Shown: positions 9,101 through 17,585, counted from the stretch's first letter. The stretch is 32,774 nt of DNA from Desulfobacterales bacterium (GCA_019038815.1 JAHOYS010000382.1:1-32774); one strand, 5' to 3'. Numbers and translations are program-made. Notes: generated by a model from the sequence alone, not told the origin.

Positions 9101-12100
9101 GGCAAAGGAAAGGCCATTGCCGCACCAAATCCAAAAGGGCAGGTATTAAGCGTCAGGCGGTGTTTTGAAAATATCCGGCCTGATATCACCCCGGAAGATA
9201 TCGGATTTATTGAAGCACATGGTACATCCACCACTATCGGTGATCAGGCAGAGCTTGAAACCTTGAATTCCATATATAAGAATGCCAGTGCCGGTATCAG
9301 TTCCATAAAATCTCAGATCGGTCACCTTTTAGGGTGTGCTGGATCAGCAGGGCTTTTAAAGGCATTATTAACTGTTAACAAAGGAATTTTGCCACCCAAT
9401 GGTCGATTTGAAACCCTTTCAAAAAATCATGATTTAAATGGATCATCCCTGTTCATTGTAAAAGATTCACAAGAATGGAAACCTGAAGGCAGCACATCCA
9501 GAAAGGCTGCTGTTTCTTCTTACGGGTTTGGCGGTATCAACTATCATATTGTTGTTGAGCAGATGACCCAGAGTTACAAGCAGATTCCCCGGGATATTTT
9601 TACCAACCCTGCCTATGATTTTAATGATGACAGAATTGTGGTTGCAGGCCTCGGGGTTTTCCTTCCGGGTGCAAAAAACACAGAGGAGTTCTGGGAGAAA
9701 CTTCAATCAGGGGAAAAACAATTGTCCCATATCCCGGCTGTCCAGTTTGACAATGATGCCTATGCAGATCTTGATAAAAATTCCAATTACAGGCTTCCCA
9801 AAGTAAATGCGGGTGTGGTCAAAGAACATAAGTTCAATAATTTGAAATACAGAATGCCCCCAATGATGGTAAAATCCATTGAAAGGGGACAGATCTTCGG
9901 GCTGGAAGCAGCCAGTGAGGCACTTGAAAGTTCAGGCCTGCTTGCGCAGCTGTCTGCCGATAATAAAGTCGGCGTCATTCTTGGTACCATTTCAGGAGAA
10001 CGCCAGAGCAAAAATATTATCAGGGTCAGAAAGCAATTTATCGGCAATATCATTAAAAATTGTTCCAGGATTGATTCTGCAAAACTCAACAGACTTTCAA
10101 AACAGGTTGTGGAATTCATCCGGGATACGATTCCGGAGAACAATGAAGATACCACCCCCGGGCTTTTATCCAATATTATCTCAGGCAGGATAACCAATTA
10201 TTTTGGTCTCAACGGGGCTAATTACGTGATTGATGCATCCTGTGCATCTTCCTCCATTGCCATAAGAAATGCAGCCAGGAATTTAAAACACAAAGATCTT
10301 GATTTTGTCCTTGCAGGCGGGGTCGACTGCAACCTGTACCCGGCAGTTCTCATGGCATTCAAACGCCTTGGCCTTTTGTCGGAAGGAGACTGTAACTTTT
10401 ATGATTCAAGGGCTGACGGGTATGTCATGGGCGAGGGCGCAGCTATCCATATTATGACCACCTATAAAAAGGCCAGAGAGTACAATATGGAGATTCTGGG
10501 CGAGATCAACGAAAGCTCTGTGCGCTCAAGTGTGCCGGATCATCTGCTTGCTCCTTCTGAACAGACCTTTGTATCCACCATAAACGAAACCTATTATAAA
10601 TCCGGGATCAGAAAGCAGGATATCAATCATCTGGATGTATTTGCATTTTCCAATATTTTTGGAGATATCGTTGAAAAGCAGGTGATCGAACATTGTTTTG
10701 ACCATGAAATGCATTGTGGAAACGTTAAATCCCAATTTGGATATTTTAAAGCTGCCAACCCGGCTGTTGCTTTAGCAAAGCTTATGCTCATGAACAAGAA
10801 GAGGAAAATTCTGCCCGACTTTAATTATAATTCCGAGCATTCCATTTTAAATGACAGCACCATTTTAAAGCCTGCCCAACAGATGATTGTAAAGTCCAAA
10901 GGGCAGCCCTTCAGGTTTGCGGCCAATGTCAACGGTATCGGCGGTAATCACTGCCATATGATCATGAGCACATTGCCGGCCCGGCTTGAAAGCCAGGAAG
11001 AGGTTGTGGAAGCGGAGTTCAAGGCAGCAGCTGGAGATGATATCGTATTAATAGATCATGCTTACTCTGCTGATAATATGGGTAAAAAATTGAGAATGGT
11101 CGCGCTTCTTTCCGGACAGGGTGCCCAGAGAAGCCGCATGATGAAGGAACTTTTCAAAAAAGATGACCATATCAGAAAAATAATGGAAAAAGGCGAAAAG
11201 ATTTTTGTTGAACAGCGTGGTTACTCTCTGCTGGAGTTGATGTTCGGCACGGATGATTCCATTAACTCAACACAGAATACTCAACCGGCAGTCTTCCTTT
11301 CTTCTGCCGCTGTTTACAGCCGACTGTCCCGGGAAGGATTTTCACCCGATTACTTCATCGGTCACAGTGTGGGAGAATACACAGCCCTTTTTTGCAGCGG
11401 CGTGCTTTCTTTTGACGATGCCATGCGTCTGATCATCAAACGCTCAGACCTTATGCATGAAGCCACGTTAAAGGTGCCGGGTAAAATCATGGTGGTATTT
11501 AAAAATGAAAAAGAGACAGGGCATCTGATCAGAAAAGCCTTTATTTCCAATATCTATATTACCAATAAAAATAGCGAAAAACAGACTGCTGTCTCAGGAA
11601 AGGCTGAGGATATTGATAAGTTCTGCACTTTTCTGACCCAGCAGGAGGTTTTTTACAAAAAGCTGAATCTTACAGGTGCCTTTCATACGCCGCTGTTGAA
11701 AGAGGCTTCACAAAAATTAAGGGAGTATCTGGATACGGTTACCTTTAATGATACCTGGTTTGGGAAAATTATTTCCAATACCACTGCAAGGCCATATCCT
11801 GAGAGGCCCGAAGATGTAAAAGATCTGCTGGCAAGACAGATTATCTCTCCGGTTGAATTTATTAAATCCATTGAGAATGTGTATATATCCGGCAGGACCC
11901 ATTTTATAGAGATCGGTCCATCAAGGCTGCTGGTGAATCTATTGAAAAATATTAATATCGGAGAATATGCCACAGCTGTTTCTGTGGATGCGAAAACTGG
12001 AGAAATCAAATCATTTGAAGAGTGTAGAAAATATCTCATAAGCTGCAATGCAATTTTTGAGACAAAACCTGTCCCTGTAAGCGGTCTGAAAATTACCCCT

Positions 12101-15100
12101 GAGAATAGAGAGGAGTTGCCAAAAATAGAAATGTCTGAAGATTTTGAATCCTTTAAACAGAATAATCAGGAACTGGTCGATCAGATCCTTTACAAGGAAT
12201 ATCAGCACCAGAAACGTCAATCTGCTATTAATGCCATTGAAAGATATGATTTTAATACCAACAAAATATTAATTTCAGGTGTTTCTGTAGGGCTTCCGGG
12301 CAAAGCAAGGCGCGTGTTTGCTGCCGATAATTTTGATGCTATTCTCAATGGCGAAAACTTTATTGATTCCCTGACAGTTGAAGCCCAGGAGAAAATTATT
12401 GATAAGAATATCACCAAACTTTATAAACAGCCTGATGGTAATGCAAGATTTGTCCAGATCACTAAAGCTGAAGATGTGATCCATCTGGCAGGACAGTTAG
12501 GGTATTTTAACCTCAATGATGAATACGGCATTAAAGAACAATATGATATCACCATGGCTATAGGTATTGCTGCCGGGATTGAAGCCTTAAAAGACGCGAA
12601 CATACCTCTTGTCATGCAGTATAAAAAGGTGAAAGACGGAAAGACCATGATTCCTGACGGGTTTGCTCTGCCCGAAGAGATGCAGGAAGAAACAGGGGTG
12701 ATTATTACATCGTTATGGCCCAATGGCGAAACCCTGCTGTCAGAGTTTGAAAAATATTTTTATGAGAAAATGTTTCTTAAACCCTATGAAGAGTTTGAAA
12801 AAATTTATTATTATCTCATGGAGAAAATAAAAGATCAGGATATTAAAGAACAGCTGACAGAGTGGTTTTTCAAGGCAAAGTCAAGAAAACGGTCAGATTT
12901 TGGTCCTTACAAGTTTGACAGGAATTTTCTGGCCAATGCCTGTCCTCTGGGGTCTGCCCATCTGGCTCAGATTATAAAGGCCAAAGGTCCCAACACGCTG
13001 GTAAGTTCTGCCTGTGCTTCCACTACTCTTGCCATTGGTATTGCTGAAGACTGGATCAGGGTTGGCCGATGTAAAAGAGTGCTTGTGATTGGTGGTGAGA
13101 ATGTGACTACTCCGAGTCAGAATCAGTGGGTGGGATCAGGATTCCTGGCACTTGGGGCCGCCACTATCAAAAAGAGAGTCTCGGAAGCAGCCAAGCCCTT
13201 TGATGAAGACCGTAACGGAACTATCCTGGGTTCCGGTGCTGTAGGTCTTGTCGTTGAAAGTGAAAGCTGTGCAAGGAAAAGAGGCATGAACGGCCAGTGT
13301 GAGATTCTTGGCACCCATATCGCCAATTCAGCTTTTCACACCTATAATATTGATGTGCCCCACATGTCCTATGAGATGAAAAAATTCATCAGTAAAGTGG
13401 AAAAACAAAATGGGATTGAGAAAGAAGAGTATGCAGACAAGCTCCTTTTCATGTCCCATGAAACCTACACTCCGGCAAGGGGAGGCAGTGCCGATGCTGA
13501 GGTAACTGTTCTTGAAACAACCTTTGCCGATCATTTGGACAGTATCTGCATATCCAACACCAAGGGATTTACAGGCCATACCCTAGGGGCGGCCATAGAA
13601 GATGTTGTACTGGTCAAGGCGCTCCAGAAAAGAAAAGCTCCCCCCATTGCAAACCTTCAGAAAATACCTGAGCATTTCAGAAAACTCAATTTTTCAGGCC
13701 AGCAGAAAATTAATTCTGAATATGGTCTTCATCTGTCTGCCGGATTTGGTTCTCATTTTGCTTTCATGTTTGTCAAACGGGTAGAGGAAAATCAGGTTGA
13801 AGGCAATGTTCGATATAAGAACTGGGTAAAACAGATCACCGGATCTGAAAATCCTGAACTTAAGATTATTGATAATACCCTTTGTGCTGTGGCCGGAGGG
13901 GAAGCCCTGCCGGTGTTACCAAAGAAAACAAGAAAAATTGTAAAACCGGCAATTACGATTCCTGCCATGCCGGCGGCGCCTGTCCCTGTTGCCGCAGTGA
14001 AAGAAACAGGCACGGCAGTTGAAACCAAACCTGTTGAAGAGACAGCCAAAGGCGTATCTGAAGGTGGCCCTGCTATTGAGCCTGCCATAAAAACAGTTAA
14101 GTCAATAATTGCCGAGCAGACCGGATATACTGCTGATATGCTGGAAGATGATCTGGATCTTGAAGCAGACTTGGGGATTGACACGGTAAAACAGGTTGAA
14201 ATTTTTGCCAAGGTGGCTTCCTATTTCAGCTTTTCAGTACCGGATGATTTAAAACTCCGGGACCTGAACACCATTGCCAAGCTGGCCGACTATGTCGTTA
14301 CAAAAACAGATACCCCAGTGATAGAAACAAAAATTTCTGCTCCTGATGTTCAGATAGATACCCCACCGACACCGGGAGCACCAATCCCCTCCACTGCCAT
14401 TGATACGGTCAAGGACGTTATTGCCGAGCAGACCGGATATGCGGTGGACATGCTGGAAGATGATCTGGATCTTGAGGCAGATCTCGGGATTGATACGGTG
14501 AAACAAGTAGAGATTTTTGCCAAGATCTCTTCCCATTTTGGTTTTCCGGTACCGGATGATTTAAAACTCCGGGATCTGAACACTATTGCCAAACTGGCCG
14601 GGTATATCCAGTCCAGATCCGGTGTGCCTGTTGAAGCGGAAAAACAGGAAGACGCACCAAAACCTGCGCCTGCAGCGGTTGATGAGCCGGCACAGGGTGA
14701 GGATGCAACCGCTGTTGTTAAAGAGGTGATTGCCGTCCAGACCGGATATGCGGTGGACATGCTGGAAGATGATCTGGATCTTGAGGCAGATCTCGGGATT
14801 GATACGGTAAAGCAAGTAGAGATTTTTGCCAAGATCGCTTCCCATTTTGGTTTTTCAGTACCGGATGATTTAAAACTCCGTGATCTGAATACCATTGCCA
14901 AACTGGCCGAGTATATCCAGTCCAGGGCTGGAGCTGTACAAGCGCCTCAAACAGAAGAAGCGACTGCTGTGGAAAACAATGAAGTTCCACCGGTAAGCGA
15001 CATCACCATCCCTTTAAATGAAGATGATGAATTTCCTGATCCTGCATCACCCATCAAACGGCTGATTGTAAGGGTCAGAGAATCCCAGATTCCTGAACTT

Positions 15101-17545
15101 TCCAAAAAGGATTTTACAGGGAAAAAGATCATTGTTTCCCTTGACAGCCACGGGTTTGCCAAAAAAATTATCGAAAAGATAAAAAAGAAAAAAGGCGAAG
15201 TCATTACCATTGGCGGCAAAGGCGCCGATTTTAAGTTTGACCTGACCGATGTCAAAGCCACGGAAAAGAGGGTGGAAGAATTTAAAGAAGTCTATCCGGA
15301 AGTGAACGGGTTCATTCATCTGTCACCACTTGATTACTATTTTGACAGGAAAGATGGAAAAGGTGATTCAGATGATGCTCTCAATACAAGTATCAAATCC
15401 TTTTTTGTCATGCTTAAAGCTCTGTTTAAAACCCTTGATCAAAAAGAGAATATCATCGGGACAATTTCATTCGATTCGGTTGTATTTCCATATATGGAAG
15501 GCTGCGGTGATATCCATCCCATGTTTGCAGGACTTTCCGGCCTTTTGAAAACCGTGAACAAGGAGATGCCGGACACCATGGTCAAGGTGGTGGACTTTTC
15601 TTATAAACAGCCCAAAAAGAGCACGGGAAGGATTGCAGATATATTCTTAAATGAGCTTCTTTGCGATGATACAAGATGCGAGGTGGGATATAAAAATAAA
15701 AAACGGTATGTCCTCTCCATGAAGCCTTCCATCGCAGATAAAACGCAACAAATCATATCTGAGAATGATACCATGCTGGTTACAGGCGGAGCCGGCGGCA
15801 TTACCTATGAAATCATTAAAAAAGTTGTTGAAAAATATAAGACCAACCTGATTATCCTGGATATCAATGATATTTACAGTACCGATCCGAAATATCTGGA
15901 TAAAGCATCTACCGGGGCAGACCTCATGGGTCTGCTCAGAGAGGATATGCCCGGGGTAAAACCCGTTGAAATCAAACGTGCCCTTGATCGCCTGATGCGG
16001 GTTCGGCAGTCACTTGAAAACATTGAATACCTTCAATCTCTGGGTGTCAGTGTTGAGTATAATTGTGTGGATGTAACCAATGCAAAAGCTGTTAAGGAGA
16101 CTGTGGACAAGTATGACAGGATCGACGGCATTTTCCATGCTGCGGGCATGGAAATGAGCCAGTTTATTCCTAAAAAAGAACTCTGGTCTTTTGAACTGGT
16201 TGTGGATGTCAAGGTCAAAGGCATGAGAAATCTTTTACAGGCCTTCAAAGACAGGGAGTATAAATACTTTTTTACTTTCTCATCGGTCACTGCCCGTTTT
16301 GGGAATGAAGGCCAGGTGGATTATACATCTGCCAATGATTTTCTCGGGAAGACGCTTTTCAGGCAGCAACAGCTCCATCCTGAAAGAAATTATAAAGTCT
16401 ATGCATGGACAGCCTGGGACGGCGTTGGCATGGCAACCAATCCAACCGTGAAAAAGGTGCTGGAAGAAAGAGGCATCCAGTTCCTTCCAATGGAACAGGG
16501 TATCAAGTTTTTCATGGCGGATCTCCTGGATAAAACAGACTCTGAAATGGTATTTTCAGGCCTTGATTATTCATTTGACAGGGACGGTCTTCTGGGAGAT
16601 CCTGAGAAAGTCCAATTTCCATTTCTGGGCGATCTGCTGGAAAAGACCCCTGCCGGAACTATCTATTCAAGAGTGCTGGACATGGACCGGGATGTCTTTC
16701 TCCATGATCATACCATGGAAGATGTGCCGCTTTTTCTTGGCGCAACCGGGATTGAAACCATGGCCGAAGTTGCAAGCTCCCTGTCCGAAGATAAATCGCA
16801 TTTTGTTGAATTAACGAATTTTCAGATTCCTTACGGGATCAAGCTTTTAAAGGGACGTCCAAAAGAACTTCTGATTTCAGGAAACAAAGGAAAAGACGGC
16901 TTGTTTAACTGCAGGATAACATCCCAGTTTAAAAATCCCCAAGGCCTTGTTATGGGGGAACCCAAACTTCACTATGAAGGGGAATACAGGTTTGCCGAAA
17001 AGCTTTTAAAATCAAAAAAGATCAAGCTGCCGGAATTCAACCCGGTTTCCCGGAAAGATGATATTGAAACCCTGATATATAATCCCAAACGGCTGTTTAT
17101 GTTCGGCCTTTTCAACACCATCACGGATATTAACTCCTTTGACGGTAAAATATTGATCACAACCGTGGAAGATAAAAGCCGAAAAGAGTTTTTTAAAGGG
17201 GTGAAAGATCCCAATTTTGTGGCTGCCCCCATCCTGCTTGACGCCATATTCCAGACTGGTGGATTACTTGAATTTTTTACCACCTCAAGGACAGTTCTGC
17301 CCTATAAAATAAAGTCCTTGAAGTTTTATAAGGCTGTTGAAAAAAATCGGGAATATTTCTGTATTACCCAGAAGATGGACTCAGGTGAAGAAACCAATAC
17401 CTATAACCTGCAACTGGTTGATAAAAAAGGAAATGTTTTTATCGAAGTGGACAGTTTTGAAATGGTAAAGCTCAACCGCCTTGATCCTGAGGACAGGATA
17501 GTTGACCTGGTTGATTTTTCGTTTTCCAAGGCAAAGGTAAATTAA
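6104..17545 (+). CDS. PfaA-like/type I PKS-FAS lipid megasynthase: NPD-like x2 - KS - degenerate KS - AT - KS - ACP x3 - KR - DH
   Basis: NPD2: FPLIQGPMANIS, FEGGEAGGHVG, FAGGIS. KS1: DAACASS, EAHGTST, KSQIGHLLGCAG. KS2: DASCASS only. AT: LLSGQGAQ, GHSVGEYTA. KS3: SSACAST, SHETYTP, TGHTLGAA. Three LGIDTVKQVEIFA carrier repeats. KR: LVTGGAGGI, FSSVTARFGNEGQVDYTSAND. DH: FLHDHTMEDVPLFLG, LLDAIFQTGG. RBS ggag upstream of ATG. Confidence 0.95.
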   Translation: MIRRILNSRLPLMVYNPVKVFDVKYFKKIFNAGALPVFDTEFLTHDDILQNALLLSKEKFSFGIRLSTHDNELIEKIKQQQMMNLDLLISPLTKDDTPAEFSNFSDTKIVLEIKDININDRIKAVSPHALILKGNEAGGKVSKYSSFVLMQWYLKNSELPIFIHGGVGRYTAAGMFAAGVSGLVMDSQFLMTDEAPVSDNFKKLLAMVDESDSTEINYKGSDIYRVFAKLGTKIVKDLKLAAVEFGDDPNGRQKIYEAIADNMAAFDNEDTPFIQSLFYLGQDGVFAKDFVKESTSLKEIISSFFKSIGENLNFIDNNDPIKPGSPFAKDQGTKFPLIQGPMANISDNSDFANKVLKEGALPFFAVGSLPEQLADDMLKDGAKKVDNFGAGLVGIEAFNPAVKQHLDMVKKYKVPYALFAGGIPSQAVELEEAGTKTYLHTPSVSMMENALKSGCRRFIFEGGEAGGHVGTLSSMVLWEDAIATLINKNYDLTGLYLVFAGGISTCFASFFISGLTSFLAAKGAKIGIQVGTAYLFADEIVATKSIKPQYQEIIIRENETMVIGKSLGLASRTAPTEFARRMVENETRMMKNKESLKTRKRVFEKKNIGSLLIGAKGFLPDFKNPGPENYTWFEDEEHKEKGNFLVGDSLAFFDRSVTIKQIHDKYFEAKSALYTNINFLEIFSSSKNKINDEIAVVGIGCTLPDADDPDSLWENILNKKYSISQIPDSRLDHDLYYDPDKSAEDKTYTTLAGHVDHFEFEWERFGYAEGKEKRLSRSQKMVLQTAYKAVENAGFLGDDNRLACDDPARTAVIIATCLSNELGNDLQLKYWYPQLVSMMEKTDEYQILSDEEKEGVKQALMEGLEGENKGYDPVHGMLLNIEASRIARHLGIRGANYVVDAACASSVTALDAATDELLSGEHDQVIVGGVNTNLTPEAFVGFAKMGTLSKVGSFPFDERADGFILGEGSVVFVLKRMKDAIRDKNRILGIINSIGSSSDGKGKAIAAPNPKGQVLSVRRCFENIRPDITPEDIGFIEAHGTSTTIGDQAELETLNSIYKNASAGISSIKSQIGHLLGCAGSAGLLKALLTVNKGILPPNGRFETLSKNHDLNGSSLFIVKDSQEWKPEGSTSRKAAVSSYGFGGINYHIVVEQMTQSYKQIPRDIFTNPAYDFNDDRIVVAGLGVFLPGAKNTEEFWEKLQSGEKQLSHIPAVQFDNDAYADLDKNSNYRLPKVNAGVVKEHKFNNLKYRMPPMMVKSIERGQIFGLEAASEALESSGLLAQLSADNKVGVILGTISGERQSKNIIRVRKQFIGNIIKNCSRIDSAKLNRLSKQVVEFIRDTIPENNEDTTPGLLSNIISGRITNYFGLNGANYVIDASCASSSIAIRNAARNLKHKDLDFVLAGGVDCNLYPAVLMAFKRLGLLSEGDCNFYDSRADGYVMGEGAAIHIMTTYKKAREYNMEILGEINESSVRSSVPDHLLAPSEQTFVSTINETYYKSGIRKQDINHLDVFAFSNIFGDIVEKQVIEHCFDHEMHCGNVKSQFGYFKAANPAVALAKLMLMNKKRKILPDFNYNSEHSILNDSTILKPAQQMIVKSKGQPFRFAANVNGIGGNHCHMIMSTLPARLESQEEVVEAEFKAAAGDDIVLIDHAYSADNMGKKLRMVALLSGQGAQRSRMMKELFKKDDHIRKIMEKGEKIFVEQRGYSLLELMFGTDDSINSTQNTQPAVFLSSAAVYSRLSREGFSPDYFIGHSVGEYTALFCSGVLSFDDAMRLIIKRSDLMHEATLKVPGKIMVVFKNEKETGHLIRKAFISNIYITNKNSEKQTAVSGKAEDIDKFCTFLTQQEVFYKKLNLTGAFHTPLLKEASQKLREYLDTVTFNDTWFGKIISNTTARPYPERPEDVKDLLARQIISPVEFIKSIENVYISGRTHFIEIGPSRLLVNLLKNINIGEYATAVSVDAKTGEIKSFEECRKYLISCNAIFETKPVPVSGLKITPENREELPKIEMSEDFESFKQNNQELVDQILYKEYQHQKRQSAINAIERYDFNTNKILISGVSVGLPGKARRVFAADNFDAILNGENFIDSLTVEAQEKIIDKNITKLYKQPDGNARFVQITKAEDVIHLAGQLGYFNLNDEYGIKEQYDITMAIGIAAGIEALKDANIPLVMQYKKVKDGKTMIPDGFALPEEMQEETGVIITSLWPNGETLLSEFEKYFYEKMFLKPYEEFEKIYYYLMEKIKDQDIKEQLTEWFFKAKSRKRSDFGPYKFDRNFLANACPLGSAHLAQIIKAKGPNTLVSSACASTTLAIGIAEDWIRVGRCKRVLVIGGENVTTPSQNQWVGSGFLALGAATIKKRVSEAAKPFDEDRNGTILGSGAVGLVVESESCARKRGMNGQCEILGTHIANSAFHTYNIDVPHMSYEMKKFISKVEKQNGIEKEEYADKLLFMSHETYTPARGGSADAEVTVLETTFADHLDSICISNTKGFTGHTLGAAIEDVVLVKALQKRKAPPIANLQKIPEHFRKLNFSGQQKINSEYGLHLSAGFGSHFAFMFVKRVEENQVEGNVRYKNWVKQITGSENPELKIIDNTLCAVAGGEALPVLPKKTRKIVKPAITIPAMPAAPVPVAAVKETGTAVETKPVEETAKGVSEGGPAIEPAIKTVKSIIAEQTGYTADMLEDDLDLEADLGIDTVKQVEIFAKVASYFSFSVPDDLKLRDLNTIAKLADYVVTKTDTPVIETKISAPDVQIDTPPTPGAPIPSTAIDTVKDVIAEQTGYAVDMLEDDLDLEADLGIDTVKQVEIFAKISSHFGFPVPDDLKLRDLNTIAKLAGYIQSRSGVPVEAEKQEDAPKPAPAAVDEPAQGEDATAVVKEVIAVQTGYAVDMLEDDLDLEADLGIDTVKQVEIFAKIASHFGFSVPDDLKLRDLNTIAKLAEYIQSRAGAVQAPQTEEATAVENNEVPPVSDITIPLNEDDEFPDPASPIKRLIVRVRESQIPELSKKDFTGKKIIVSLDSHGFAKKIIEKIKKKKGEVITIGGKGADFKFDLTDVKATEKRVEEFKEVYPEVNGFIHLSPLDYYFDRKDGKGDSDDALNTSIKSFFVMLKALFKTLDQKENIIGTISFDSVVFPYMEGCGDIHPMFAGLSGLLKTVNKEMPDTMVKVVDFSYKQPKKSTGRIADIFLNELLCDDTRCEVGYKNKKRYVLSMKPSIADKTQQIISENDTMLVTGGAGGITYEIIKKVVEKYKTNLIILDINDIYSTDPKYLDKASTGADLMGLLREDMPGVKPVEIKRALDRLMRVRQSLENIEYLQSLGVSVEYNCVDVTNAKAVKETVDKYDRIDGIFHAAGMEMSQFIPKKELWSFELVVDVKVKGMRNLLQAFKDREYKYFFTFSSVTARFGNEGQVDYTSANDFLGKTLFRQQQLHPERNYKVYAWTAWDGVGMATNPTVKKVLEERGIQFLPMEQGIKFFMADLLDKTDSEMVFSGLDYSFDRDGLLGDPEKVQFPFLGDLLEKTPAGTIYSRVLDMDRDVFLHDHTMEDVPLFLGATGIETMAEVASSLSEDKSHFVELTNFQIPYGIKLLKGRPKELLISGNKGKDGLFNCRITSQFKNPQGLVMGEPKLHYEGEYRFAEKLLKSKKIKLPEFNPVSRKDDIETLIYNPKRLFMFGLFNTITDINSFDGKILITTVEDKSRKEFFKGVKDPNFVAAPILLDAIFQTGGLLEFFTTSRTVLPYKIKSLKFYKAVEKNREYFCITQKMDSGEETNTYNLQLVDKKGNVFIEVDSFEMVKLNRLDPEDRIVDLVDFSFSKAKVN
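7103..8150 (+). other. Domain: NPD/PfaD-like enoyl reductase-type TIM barrel (second, more complete copy)
   Basis: FPLIQGPMANISDN..., FEGGEAGGHVGTLSSMVLWED, YLVFAGGISTCFASFF, KIGIQVGTAYLFADEI. Confidence 0.75.
8172..9566 (+). other. Domain: KS1, catalytic triad intact
   Basis: Cys codon 8810-8812 (DAACASS), His codon 9218-9220 (EAHGTST), His codon 9323-9325 (KSQIGH). Confidence 0.9.
9624..10985 (+). other. Domain: KS2, degenerate ketosynthase (Cys kept, both His lost)
   Basis: Cys codon 10241-10243 (DASCASS); Phe at the first His position (codon 10640-10642, LDVFAFSNIFGD); Tyr at the second (codon 10742-10744, KSQFGY). Confidence 0.85.
11090..11990 (+). other. Domain: acyltransferase (AT)
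   Basis: LRMVALLSGQGAQRSRM, GHSVGEYTALFCSG (Ser codon 11366-11368), AFHTPLLKEAS. Confidence 0.9.
12248..13785 (+). other. Domain: KS3, divergent ketosynthase with Cys/His/His present
   Basis: Cys codon 13013-13015 (SSACAST), His codon 13457-13459 (SHETYTP), His codon 13577-13579 (FTGHTLGAA). Confidence 0.85.
14087..14303 (+). other. Domain: ACP1 (phosphopantetheine-attachment Ser replaced by Thr)
   Basis: DLDLEADLGIDTVKQVEIFAKVASYF; ACG (Thr) codon at 14183-14185 where LGIDS is canonical. Confidence 0.88.
14397..14612 (+). other. Domain: ACP2 (Thr in place of Ser)
   Basis: DLDLEADLGIDTVKQVEIFAKISSHF; Thr codon ACG at 14495-14497. Confidence 0.88.
14703..14925 (+). other. Domain: ACP3 (Thr in place of Ser)
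   Basis: DLDLEADLGIDTVKQVEIFAKIASHF; Thr codon ACG at 14804-14806. Confidence 0.88.
15100..16540 (+). other. Domain: ketoreductase (KR, structural + catalytic halves)
   Basis: TMLVTGGAGGITYEI NAD(P)H motif; FSSVTARFGNEGQVDYTSANDFLG with Ser/Tyr/Asn. Confidence 0.88.
16660..17500 (+). other. Domain: PKS-type dehydratase (double hotdog DH)
   Basis: DVFLHDHTMEDVPLFLGATGIETMAE (H-x8-P-like) and APILLDAIFQTGGLLEFF. Confidence 0.75.
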
Positions 17546-17547
17546 AA

Positions 17548-17585
17548 ATAATACTTCTGCCTGAAATGCCAGGCAGAAGTATTAT
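17548..17585. terminator. Hairpin after the megasynthase, possible terminator/attenuator
   Basis: Perfect 16-bp inverted repeat ATAATACTTCTGCCTG-(AAATGC)-CAGGCAGAAGTATTAT; no strong T-tract follows. Confidence 0.5.

Noticed and set aside
14087-14925. Repeated ~310-nt DNA units considered as a possible mobile element or minisatellite
   Set aside because: Explained by in-frame tandem ACP domains with linkers.
6250-17283. Numerous antisense and out-of-frame ORFs of 60-183 aa inside the megasynthase gene (e.g. 14350-14901 minus, 9787-10197 minus)
   Set aside because: They are shadows of the coding frame; the + frame has continuous domain homology and the antisense translations show no recognisable motifs. 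Apparent repeats in 13792-14990 minus mirror the ACP repeats.
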